DNA from: Tetramitus jugosus
Lineage: Eukaryota; Heterolobosea; Eutetramitea; Acrasida; Vahlkampfiidae
DNA: 64,000 bases
NCBI GenBank assembly: GCA_937625935.1
Contig: OW569363.1
Coordinates: forward strand, 124,001-188,000
Direction: 5' to 3'
Positions 21,308-30,580 of the stretch are shown in pieces; the first letter of the stretch is position 1, and each line of letters starts with the position of its first letter. The translations under genes and the position numbers were made by a program. A model generated the notes under the pieces. It was not told the DNA's origin. It searched no databases and saw only the letters and a list, made by a program, of their open reading frames with translations.

Positions 21308-22402
21308 TCACGAGGTTGACAACTCCACCACCAACCGCTCATACTCTCTCACCTTTCTCTGAAACTTGTTATAGGTCTTTTCGAGCATGCACACATGATT
21401 CTGAGTCAGTGAATTGGCTGCTCTCTTTGGTGAATGACCAGTGATTGCCTCTACATCGAAAAACAGTGCTTTAAACTCACAAAACAAGTCAGTGTCATCC
21501 ACAACAAGTATGCGCCTCAAATTGCCAAACACACGAGCACATGAACAGATGCGGTCAATGTGATTGTTGACTTGAAGGTCACCCAAAGCTCTTTGCCGCG
21601 AGAATGGCTCTCTTTTCTTGATGGATGACACCACTGGTGATGATGAGTGCTGATCTGAGCGCTCACTTTCATCTTGGTTGCTGCTTGTACGAGTTGAACC
21701 AATCACTGGCGCAGTTGATGAGTCATTGCTTGCCTCCATTGACTTTTGTCGATGATGGCGATTGTTATTTACACTGCGATTATGAAAAGTATTCGTGTTA
21801 GTTGTTGTTGTTGTGGTAATGGTTGGAATATTGAGCCGACAGTATTGTTCCACACAGAACTGATAATGCTCAATGACATTGAGAATGGAATTTTCAATGT
21901 GTATCAGTGCTGTCAATTGATGACAAAACAGCTGATAGTCCATTGGTTGATGGCTGTGATGTTGTTGTTGTCGATGATGATGATGATGATGATTGAAACA
22001 GGTATCATCGTCATCATCCATGTCCATGGTGAACTCTACAGAAGCTCCACCTGACAATAGCATAGCACATTGGTCATCATTGGACAATAGACCATCCCAG
22101 AGTGCATAAGCTTCATTGATACCACTATCAATGTCTAACCAAGCTTGTTGAAGCTGATTGAGCAGTTGCTCCACGAGCAAGAGCTTTTTTGTGTCCAGAA
22201 GTGGCTTGTTCTGTTGCTCAACCGTGTCTGAGCCGTAGACTGCTGGTGCCGCGGGAGAATTAGAGACCCGCTGCGGTGATGCATCGCGTTGCTGACGAAC
22301 ATTTTTGTTCGGGTGGTTCTTGTGATTGTTGATGGTGATGAATGAAGTAGCTTTCCGGTTCTTGCTATTGCTACTGCTGTGGTGGTGACACGAGATGAGC
22401 AT
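21308..22402 (-). CDS. Hypothetical protein with poly-His and low-complexity tracts
   Basis: The 364-residue single-exon ORF begins at an ATG complementary to 22400-22402. It has a basic, Ser/Asn-rich N-terminus, a helical region (about 70-100), an Asp tract followed by a His tract (about 125-145), a second helical region (YQLFCHQLTALIHIENSIL), Thr/Asn repeats, and a helical C-terminus of 100 residues (IDRICSCARVFGNLRRILVV ... LEKTYNKFQRKVREYERLVV). The family is not recognised. Confidence 0.6.
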   Translation of the reverse strand: MLISCHHHSSSNSKNRKATSFITINNHKNHPNKNVRQQRDASPQRVSNSPAAPAVYGSDTVEQQNKPLLDTKKLLLVEQLLNQLQQAWLDIDSGINEAYALWDGLLSNDDQCAMLLSGGASVEFTMDMDDDDDTCFNHHHHHHRQQQHHSHQPMDYQLFCHQLTALIHIENSILNVIEHYQFCVEQYCRLNIPTITTTTTTNTNTFHNRSVNNNRHHRQKSMEASNDSSTAPVIGSTRTSSNQDESERSDQHSSSPVVSSIKKREPFSRQRALGDLQVNNHIDRICSCARVFGNLRRILVVDDTDLFCEFKALFFDVEAITGHSPKRAANSLTQNHVCMLEKTYNKFQRKVREYERLVVELSTS

Positions 22403-22853
22403 TTTGTGTGTTGTGAATGAGAAGAGCTCTCAGAGTGGATGCGAAAGCTTTTGGGCTCAAGAGTGAGAAAAGCTCAAAACTTGTGCAAAACAAAATAGAA
22501 GGAGACTGTGTGATATATACGAGTGATGTGTAAGACAAGTTTGCTTAACAACACAAAGACGAAACAGAGAGCAAAGAATATGATAATGACCAATGCTGTT
22601 GCTGTTCGCTTATGTATATATGCACGAAGCCTACCCTTTTTGGTTTTGTTTCGGCTTTGTGGAAGCAAAACGTCCAGTGCGCTTTGGGACAGAAAGTCGC
22701 TCAGTGAGCAATTTGGGTCTCATGATAACCCGCCTATTTCTGAGTCTTCTTCTTGAGTGAAGTTTCAAAATTGTAAACATCATATTATTTTTGGCAGGCG
22801 AAGGGACCAAAAAATGCCCAATTAGGCGTCTTTACAGATAACTGGTTGCCATC
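22403..22853. other. Spacer between two minus-strand genes
   Basis: This 450-bp stretch holds the promoter of the upstream minus-strand gene and the 3' flank of the next. No RNA gene or open frame with protein-like character is seen. Confidence 0.4.
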
Positions 22854-25178
22854 TCACAAGTAATAAAAAGAGGTGGAGTTGGGTGGTATTTGTAGCCTAT
22901 CGCCCACAATGAAGATGCGATCCATCTGTCGTATTGTGTCAATTCGAATCACCTTCTTTGAGCTCTTCTGCAGACATAGTGGATCGAATGGAGATCTGGT
23001 AAACTGTGTTAGAGTCAACGAGTAAATGTGTTGCTTCTTTTGCTTGTTCGTTTCCTTGGTAAACTTCCTCAGTAGACCAAACACTTCAAGCATTGTAGGT
23101 TTGCCTTCATTCTTTTCCATATCTTTGCACACGAGACGAACGTAATTACCTGCAGCCCACGTTCCATCCAATAGTTTGGATCTTTGGTAATTCTCTTTGA
23201 TAATGTGGTCCTTTGCTTTCACTGTGCACGTGTCATACAGAATAAATAGCATCTTCCTCTTTTGTTGTTCCTTTGTACTGATTGGTACATCGCGAGGAAT
23301 CTTGTACCCAGACTCGTGGGTATACTCACTATAAGGATGCAGTGGATTATTCCACAAACAGTTATTCAGATCTGAGACTCCAACTTCTGTTTCTTCTGAA
23401 GGGCAATAGATTGAATTCTTATCCTTGCTTTTGAGCACTCTGAAATGACACTTGATGTTTGCTGCCAGACCGGTATGTGTCTCGTCCGATAAATAGATGC
23501 TTTGTTCCTTAAGTTTTCGCATTTTTGCGTTGGATTCACTTGCGATCATTTCTCTTATACTATCAGGAAGCTCACTGTACTTCTTAAATATTGTGCCTGT
23601 GAACTTTCGAGTTGATTGATTCGTTTTCAGGTCTCTTTCTTCAAAGAAGGATGCTATCAAAACGATTAAATTAGGAGGATTCTCTAGTTGAACACAGTCA
23701 TTCACTATGTAGCGCTCTACACTGTCCGAAACCTTGATGTAAAGTCCTTGATTTGGGATCAGTGCAACCTTCTTGACTGGCTTCGGGGTCTTGATCTTAG
23801 GTTTGGATGGAGTTTTTGAAGCCTTTAAAGCCAATTCATCAAAATCAGGTACTATCATATTCTTTTGCTTTTGTACCCCTGCTGTCCTTATCAGCATGGC
23901 CTTTCTTCGATTTTGCTCTTCTTGTTTCTGCATTCGAGCCTTATCGATCTGACTCTGCAACAATAGGAATTCTTCAGTAAAGGGATGAACCTTGCGGTGA
24001 ACCACACATGCATAAACATAATACTGAGAGACGACATGCAATTCTTTTGTGTTAATTATCTTCAATATCTCACCAGTCAAGGACGTTTCATTTTCAGCAA
24101 GAACTACAGTTTCAAACGTTATCGAGCTTGGTGATTCAATCAATTTGGCACCTGCAGTTTTTAGAAAGCGAGTATAAAATTGTTTGAACTGTTTCGATGT
24201 GGCACACACATAAAAGGAGGATATGCCACCTTGATACACTCGATTTCTCATCTTAGGTTTCAGGTCATGAATATTGCGAGTGTCTGGCTCCTGCAATACT
24301 TGATTCATAATGTTGTTCACAGTGATGACACCGACTTTCTCAACGAAGAATTCTGGGAGATTAGGATTCGTTTGGTCAGTTCCAATTTTTTGCAGCTCGA
24401 GACACTTATCAACCCATGTCCTTTTTAAGATCTTGATGTCTAATGCAAGAGCTACCAGAACTTCTTGCGGATATGAGTACAGGTCTGATGGGTTTTGTTG
24501 TTTCCGTTCTAATTGAGTATAGTTTCCATAGATGAGAACGTATTTGCTTGCAGTTAGAATGTGTTCCCGCGTGTCCAGTATATCATTAAATTCGATAATA
24601 CGACCATTTCCTTTTCTAATCTGCAATTTCACTTCATTGTTCTCTTCCTCATCAAATCCGGACACTAGAAAATGAATGTTTTTAAATACGTTACAAATGG
24701 CAAATGGATCATCATGAACAGGCATTGGTTTTGGTGCCTCGTGAATTTCACTTGTAGAAACAGAAGGAGGAGGCTTAATGGTTAAATTACGGCTTGGAGT
24801 TCTGAATTTGTCTTTCGATGGGGTTTTGCTCCTTTTAGCACTCTTTGGAGTTTTTGGTTCTCGTTTCACTGCATAATAATCGTCATCCACTGTCGGTTCA
24901 GGTGAATCAATTCCATACTCTTCGTCGTCTGACATATCTTCAGTGTTTGGTATGTGATCTTCTTCCTCATCGAAATCCATTGTTTCAGGTGGTGTGAATG
25001 TTGAGTCAGTTACACTCTGCGATAATTGGCTCTCAATAATGGGAGGTGCCTTTCTTGATCTCCTAGGACCAATGCTGAAGTCGAGTCCACTTTCAGCCGC
25101 CTTTCTCGACTGTTCCTCAAGCATTTTCATTCTTCTCGAATGAGACATCTTCTTCTCTCTTGTGATGCTGTCTGGCAT
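22854..25178 (-). CDS. Tandem BRCT protein with BAH-like region
   Basis: The frame is open further 5' (to 25304) without an ATG; the first ATG is at 25178, giving 774 residues. The N-terminal 150 residues are acidic and then basic, with TPSK/TPKSAKR repeats typical of chromatin proteins. A BRCT-type unit spans about 165-275 (FLVSGFDEEEN ... TWVDKCL). A second BRCT-like unit spans about 305-415 (FYVCATSKQFKQFYTRFLKTAGAKLIESPSS, split here as beta-alpha-beta). BAH-like modules follow at about 470-600 (GLYIKVSDSVERYIVNDCVQ ... VLIASFFEE) and 640-760. A nuclear DNA-repair or chromatin role is likely; the exact orthologue is not recognised. Confidence 0.6.
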   Translation of the reverse strand: MPDSITREKKMSHSRRMKMLEEQSRKAAESGLDFSIGPRRSRKAPPIIESQLSQSVTDSTFTPPETMDFDEEEDHIPNTEDMSDDEEYGIDSPEPTVDDDYYAVKREPKTPKSAKRSKTPSKDKFRTPSRNLTIKPPPSVSTSEIHEAPKPMPVHDDPFAICNVFKNIHFLVSGFDEEENNEVKLQIRKGNGRIIEFNDILDTREHILTASKYVLIYGNYTQLERKQQNPSDLYSYPQEVLVALALDIKILKRTWVDKCLELQKIGTDQTNPNLPEFFVEKVGVITVNNIMNQVLQEPDTRNIHDLKPKMRNRVYQGGISSFYVCATSKQFKQFYTRFLKTAGAKLIESPSSITFETVVLAENETSLTGEILKIINTKELHVVSQYYVYACVVHRKVHPFTEEFLLLQSQIDKARMQKQEEQNRRKAMLIRTAGVQKQKNMIVPDFDELALKASKTPSKPKIKTPKPVKKVALIPNQGLYIKVSDSVERYIVNDCVQLENPPNLIVLIASFFEERDLKTNQSTRKFTGTIFKKYSELPDSIREMIASESNAKMRKLKEQSIYLSDETHTGLAANIKCHFRVLKSKDKNSIYCPSEETEVGVSDLNNCLWNNPLHPYSEYTHESGYKIPRDVPISTKEQQKRKMLFILYDTCTVKAKDHIIKENYQRSKLLDGTWAAGNYVRLVCKDMEKNEGKPTMLEVFGLLRKFTKETNKQKKQHIYSLTLTQFTRSPFDPLCLQKSSKKVIRIDTIRQMDRIFIVGDRLQIPPNSTSFYYL

Positions 25179-25545
25179 GTCGTTTGAAGTTGTGATAGTG
25201 AGACTGTTTGGTGTGTGCCGAGACTGTTTGATGTGCAAGTCGAATCGAGAAAAAGTGACAATTGCAGAAATCGAGAAATAACGGTCCAGAATTTGCGCGC
25301 CCAAAAGTCAGTTGTATTTTCTTCATCCAAAAAACACCGAAAAAGCTTTCTTTGTCCAACTCCAAACGAAACGAACAACATCACACAAACGCAGCAGCAA
25401 ACGAACCAACGAACCACCACAACAACAACAAGTCCGTTCTAAGATTTTTGTGAAAGTGAGGAACTTGCACAATAACAACTACAACACTACTTTGCACACA
25501 CAATAACAACTACAACACGACACTAACCTCAAAACAAACATCATT
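25179..25545. promoter_or_regulatory. Divergent intergenic promoter region
   Basis: These 367 bases separate two gene starts that point away from each other, so they should hold both promoters. The plus-side leader has repeated AACAACTACAACAC units (a near-direct repeat around 25472-25520). No defined core motif is claimed. Confidence 0.4.
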
Positions 25546-26181
25546 ATGGTCCTATTCTTCTTGCCATACTCTATACGGACACTGATCGCATCTCTGACGT
25601 TTCTCTGTTGCAACGTGTTTGCAGCCTATCACTCCTTCAAGGCCATTCATCACAAACAACTCAACACTTCGAGTCATTGGTTGTTTTATTGGACTCTTGT
25701 TGCTTGCTTGGTCATTGCTCACTCCAATCCATTGATTCATGATGCATTGCACACACTGATTCCATTATACCCTGAAATTCGTATTGCCATTCACTTGTTG
25801 ACCCTGTATTATCCTGTTCGTTGCTTGAGCTACGTTGCGCGCTGGATTGGTTTCGCGCTCGAAACACTCCGAGTCCGTTATTTTTTGACTTATGGCGCCA
25901 TTTTATTTGTCCGCGCTCTACGGAACATGGTCAAAATGGGTGTGTTGGATGATGGTGATGATAAGCTTTTGGAGCAGTTGAAGAATGTAACCAACGAAGC
26001 TGGTTTTGCCATTGCTGTGGTAAGCAACAATAGGAAGAGAGCTAGTCTTCAACAACACAGTCATGCCATTGATCGTCTGACAAGAAGCGTCCACATGCCA
26101 ACAACGTCCTCCTCTGATGATGACTTGGTGCTTGACGGTGAAGGAGTTCCTTCAGTCAAGGGCCGTATTACCATGTATTAA
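25546..26181 (+). CDS. TB2/DP1/HVA22 (REEP) family ER-shaping protein
   Basis: REEP proteins bend the tubular ER through hydrophobic hairpins. The 211-residue product has hydrophobic hairpins at about 5-27 and 45-110. The core YWTLVACLVIAHSNPLIHDA followed by IPLYPEIRIAIHLLTLYYPVR fits the TB2/DP1/HVA22 domain: a YW start, the PLY/PFY turn and the second amphipathic helix. The Ser/Asp-rich C-terminal 60 residues are probably cytosolic. The family is clear in pattern but divergent in sequence. Confidence 0.65.
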   Translation: MVLFFLPYSIRTLIASLTFLCCNVFAAYHSFKAIHHKQLNTSSHWLFYWTLVACLVIAHSNPLIHDALHTLIPLYPEIRIAIHLLTLYYPVRCLSYVARWIGFALETLRVRYFLTYGAILFVRALRNMVKMGVLDDGDDKLLEQLKNVTNEAGFAIAVVSNNRKRASLQQHSHAIDRLTRSVHMPTTSSSDDDLVLDGEGVPSVKGRITMY

Positions 26182-26481
26182 AGTGACGATGCCTCCTGAG
26201 AAGTCACACCTGTCTCATGCGTCAAAGACTCGCACCGAGAACAGACACAACAAAACTATAGATAAAAATCGAGTTTGCTCCTGAAACCGAGCGGTTCTTA
26301 GCGGAGAAAAGAAGTGAACCACAAGGTTGGCCATTGAAACAGATGCGACCATGTTACTTTCGACGGTGCTTTTCGTCATTGCACCAACTCGAGAACACGA
26401 ACTTGGGTAAACCAAAAGCAAACACACATAAAAAAGAAATCCTCTCTCGTCGATATCAAGATACAGAGCAACGAACACATA

Positions 26482-27450
26482 ATGGAACCAACCAGCAACA
26501 ACAACGAAGCCACAAGGGTCATCCACCAATTTCTTCGACAATTGGAACAAAAAAGAAACATTAAAATTTTGTTCGCAGCGGACACTGGATCGAGATCCAT
26601 TGGTCTGGAAGCACCCACTTCGGACTATGACCTCAAAATTATTTATGTGGAAAGAATGGAGTGGTACCTGAGAATTGACGAAGAGAATTTGGAGCATGAA
26701 ATTGTGGAGAGGCACGTGGAGGCTAGCACCCAAGTGAATGGTGGTGAAATTCAAGTGGATGTCATGGGATTTAACTTGAAAAAGTGCTTGCAATTGTTGA
26801 GAAAGTCGAATCCAACATTGTTGGAGATGTTGAGTAGTTCACTGGTGTATGCCAATGATCAGTTGTTGATGGATTCGATTCGTTCGGAATTGAATGTGTA
26901 CTTTTCTCAAAAGACACTCAGTTTCCACTATATTAATGTGGCAAAGCAGAACTTTGTTGATTATTTGAGAAACAAGAAGCAAGTGAATCGAAAAAAGTAC
27001 TTGTATATTGTGTTGACATTGTTGCGAGTGTTGTACATGAAAAAGAAGAGTGAAGAGCTCGGGAACAGGACACACATGGACAATGGAATGGAGTTGATGG
27101 ATGTACTTCCACCGTTGCATTATCAAGAGTTATGTGATCCATTGCGTGAGTGTGGGATCATTCAGAGTGAATATGTGAATGATTTGGACTATTTACTAAA
27201 CAGGAAGAAGCAGGAAAGTGGACAGTGGGACAGGGAGGATCCAATGCCGCTCATGTACGCTTGGATTGAAGAGATGAGACGCGAGACGAAAAAGTATGCA
27301 GATGATGTCTTGGCGGCCAGGAAGCGATACTTTGATACATTGGATGCCGATCAGATTAAGGTTTGTACAGAGCGCTTAAACACAATCTTTATGGATACCC
27401 TGACAAGATTTGACCGGATAGATGCGATTGGAGATGAAATCAGCGAATAA
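26482..27450 (+). CDS. RlaP-like nucleotidyltransferase
   Basis: The 322-residue product fits the predicted nucleotidyltransferase family also called RlaP (DNA polymerase beta fold). It has a GSRSIGL helix-turn motif at about residues 36-42, followed by SDYDLKIIYV, whose two Asp residues would bind metal. Next come the family's VDVMGFNLKKCLQLLRKSNPTLLEMLSSSLVY block (shown here as a pattern: a third acidic residue, then LKK.L.LLrKSNPtllE.L.S) and a helical C-terminal half (AKQNFVDYLRNKKQVNRKKY). Bacterial and phage members are linked with RNA repair. The role in this organism is unknown. It is a single-exon gene. Confidence 0.78.
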   Translation: MEPTSNNNEATRVIHQFLRQLEQKRNIKILFAADTGSRSIGLEAPTSDYDLKIIYVERMEWYLRIDEENLEHEIVERHVEASTQVNGGEIQVDVMGFNLKKCLQLLRKSNPTLLEMLSSSLVYANDQLLMDSIRSELNVYFSQKTLSFHYINVAKQNFVDYLRNKKQVNRKKYLYIVLTLLRVLYMKKKSEELGNRTHMDNGMELMDVLPPLHYQELCDPLRECGIIQSEYVNDLDYLLNRKKQESGQWDREDPMPLMYAWIEEMRRETKKYADDVLAARKRYFDTLDADQIKVCTERLNTIFMDTLTRFDRIDAIGDEISE

Positions 27451-27513
27451 ATACGTATGATATTTTATTTCAAAATTGTTAGAGTGCAACTTATGTACAT
27501 CGCAACCAAGTCT

Positions 27514-29156
27514 TTAGTTTCGGAGGGTTAATTTTGTGCCCATTCTGATCTCATCCAACAGCGAAGATCTGGCAGGTTGAGGTGGAGGAAGTGCAGCGGT
27601 TTGATTGCTCAATAGACCAGAAGAAGGTGGTGGTGGAGGAGCAGACGAAGCCATTGGAGGAGGCGGTGGTGGAGCAGTTGTTGCTGGTGTAGCAGGTGCT
27701 ACAGCGCTGCTGGTGGAAGCAGGTGTGCTTGCAGACACAGAGGAGCTTGTAATTGGCTGAATGGATGAATTCTTGTAGGATGATGCCAATGATTGTCTCT
27801 GCATTTGCTTGTATTTCTTGGAGTCTTGCATCTTGGATAGCAAACCTTCCACACGCTTGTTAAGTTTGTCGAGAGTTCTGATATTGGTCGAAGGCAAGGT
27901 GGCATCATATCTCTTCACCTGTTCAGTGTTGAAGAATGGATGCATGAGTAGCGTATTGGTTGAAATCTTTTGATTGGCTGGATTAATGAATATCTCATTC
28001 AACACGTCAAACAACTGTGGCACAGCTCTCAATGACTCCAATTGAGAAAGTTCGTGCAGAGAAGCGTTATTGCCCGTTGCAATCTCAAACAAAAAGTGAC
28101 CAAACGACAAAATATAATTGTTCTGCATTGAACTCTGTGGTGCGTCTTGCAGTTTCATGTTTGGCGCAGACAGCAAAAAGACATTTTCAAAGTTGGAAAG
28201 TGCACACACATATCTCGCTTCCTTGTCTTTGACTCGATCGTTCATAGTCACATGAATGCAATCCAATTTGCAAACATACTTTTCAACAGGGAATGACAAT
28301 CGCTCCAAGTGCTGAATTCCAAGCAACACTTGTCTTCCAAACAAACTAATTTGAAAATTGGACAATGGACCATTGTTCTTCAAAAATTGACTCACATTTC
28401 CCAGTGAGCTCATTGGCTTGACAATCGTACACTTTTTCAAGTTCACAGAATACTCGATCGAACTCAACGGATAAATGTATTCATAGGGAGAATTGTTCTG
28501 TTGAGTCAAATGTCTCACAATTGCTAAAAAGGCCAATTTTTCATTCTCATTTTCAATGTAATTCTTTTGTGAGAAGAGAACACGAATCAAAAACTTGTTT
28601 TGTTGCGAGTTTCGAGCTACAAAATATCTGCTCTGAGCATACACACTAGAGCTATTGGCAAATAGACTCAATTCATGATAACTAAGGGCTCTATCCACAG
28701 TCAAGTCAGTTCCTCTCAATGATTCATTGAGACTGTTCAATAGTGAGGTCATGTGAGCCTCTTCATCATGGTTCAATGACACTGTGCTATAGTCGTTGAG
28801 CTCTGATACGTTACGAACTCGAATGAAACTTCCGTTTTGGTTGTTGGTGAGACCGTAGTTGCCGCTGATCAAATTTTTTTTTTCGTTTCGCAATTTTTGG
28901 CGCTCTTCGAGTGTCGTTTCGACAAATCCATATTGATAGACCCTTCTAAAGTTGCAATGACAACATGAAGAAAATCAAAGGTCGTCAGAAAAATGAATGA
29001 GTATATATAAATGCGAGAACGAAAGTGGTTGTTATTTTACCTTCTGCGAGCACAAATGCAACGCACAGCCACTAAAATTGTGCAGCATGTCAGAACGAGG
29101 AGAGCCACGCAAAAAGAAACGATTGTTTCAACTCTCATATACCATGCCGTAGCCAT
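27514..29156 (-). CDS. Membrane-anchored pseudokinase with poly-Pro and WH2 tail
   Basis: The model is complement(join(27514..28945, 29041..29156)). The first exon supplies an ATG and a membrane span (FCVALLVLTCCTILVAV) ending in Arg residues; the 95-bp intron is GTAAAA-TTTAG and keeps the frame into RRVYQYGF. About residues 120-380 look kinase-like in pattern, but the VAIK Lys, HRD and DFG motifs are absent (CKLDCIHVTMND and LSNFENV stand in the last two places). A Pro-rich tract (APPPPPPM, APPPPPSS) precedes a WH2 actin-binding motif at the end (SSLLDEIRMGTKLT). Slob/PXK proteins have the same kinase-like plus WH2 order. An actin role at a membrane is inferred. Confidence 0.65.
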
Positions 29157-29390
29157 TTTTTATAACTTTGTTTTTGTGGTTGAATTGGATTCTTTGAATT
29201 ACTCCGTGATAGAAACTCCGCTTCGTACGACAGGAATTTGGAGGGAATCGCGGGATTATCTCGTTCCGTAGTTCCTGAACAATTGCGCACCCAGGGCTCT
29301 GCCTATAAATTTTCAGCTTATTCTGGCCCAGAATTCAAGCTCAACAACAAACACCAAAAGTTGAACTGACCCAAGAACAAATTTCCAACT

Positions 29391-30329
29391 ATGAGCTTCC
29401 TATTTTATCCAACATCCAACCTTTACTACCACCAAGATGACGATTTCTTTGGTGTGCCATCATCTGCTTACTATGGCTATCCTACCTCAAGACATCCATA
29501 CTGTGCACAACAGCAACGAAGAAGACAGAGGGAACAACAAGAACTGGAAAAGCAGAGACAGTACGAGTTGTACCAACAAGCCCTGAGAGAACAGCAAATT
29601 CGCGAAGAAGAGAGAAGAGCTAGACAGAGACAAGCCCAGTTGAGATATCAACAACAACAGCAACAAGAACAAAGGAGGAAACAACAGCTCTTGCAACAAC
29701 AGCAACAACAGAGACAAAGACATGCATACTATAATGATCCATCAGAGATTGAGAATGACTATGAAGATTTGCCATATTCTCTCCAGAGGTTACTCAACAG
29801 AAATCAAGGAAGAATGAATCCTCGATTAAATAATAGTCAGAGAACAAAGAGAATTGTTCCTACCTCTGAAAGTCCTGTGGATACTGAACAACAGATCCAA
29901 CAGACAGAAACACCTGCACCTATCGAACCACTGTTTCAACCCAAGAATGATATTCCATCTGAAAATGTACATATGAACGAGAATGATGGAACAACTGTCG
30001 AAGATTTAGAAAAGGAGATTCAAGCACAACAAACAGAAGATCAAATTGAGCAGATTACTGAAGTTGACGAAGAAACAGAAAAGAGCTTGAAGAAAATTCA
30101 AGACATCTCCCAACGGGTGCATGACATTGAAACCAGTCTGAATGGTGATGAGACGCCGTCAAAGAAACAACTGAGAATGAATGAAGAGTTTCTTATTCAA
30201 CAGTTGCTCAAGTTGGATGAAATTGTCGGCAATGATCAAGTGAGAACAAGAAGGAAGGCTGAGATTATCAAGATTCAATCAACATTGGACAAGATTGACG
30301 AAATCTCCAAGCGACAACAAGAATTGTAA
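29391..30329 (+). CDS. BAG-domain Hsp70 co-chaperone candidate
   Basis: The 312-residue product has a Tyr-rich N-terminus, a long Gln/Arg/Glu-rich helical tract (about 45-120), an acidic linker, and a C-terminal three-helix BAG-type domain (about 228-312). In it, IQDISQRVHDIETSLNG, EEFLIQQLLKLDEIVG and VRTRRKAEIIKIQSTLDKID match the family pattern, including the LLKLD and the RRK..i..iQ..lD helix that contacts the Hsp70 ATPase domain. A nucleotide-exchange role is inferred from the family. Confidence 0.7.
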   Translation: MSFLFYPTSNLYYHQDDDFFGVPSSAYYGYPTSRHPYCAQQQRRRQREQQELEKQRQYELYQQALREQQIREEERRARQRQAQLRYQQQQQQEQRRKQQLLQQQQQQRQRHAYYNDPSEIENDYEDLPYSLQRLLNRNQGRMNPRLNNSQRTKRIVPTSESPVDTEQQIQQTETPAPIEPLFQPKNDIPSENVHMNENDGTTVEDLEKEIQAQQTEDQIEQITEVDEETEKSLKKIQDISQRVHDIETSLNGDETPSKKQLRMNEEFLIQQLLKLDEIVGNDQVRTRRKAEIIKIQSTLDKIDEISKRQQEL

Positions 30330-30580
30330 ATAAATGATCTGTAAGTACTACTTCTGTCCTTATTGACTGCGGAGTTAGAACAAAGTAGGTGTGAGGGAGT
30401 CGAAATGGGAGTTTTCTTCTTCGAAATTCCACATGTGCATTTCTTTCATCCGCAAGCTCAATGGTTTCTCCAATTTCGACATGATTCAGCCGCACCAAAA
30501 AGCTCCAATCACACCAAACAAACAAAACTACAAAACTACAGCACAGATCATCACACAGCCAACTCTCTCTCACACATAAA

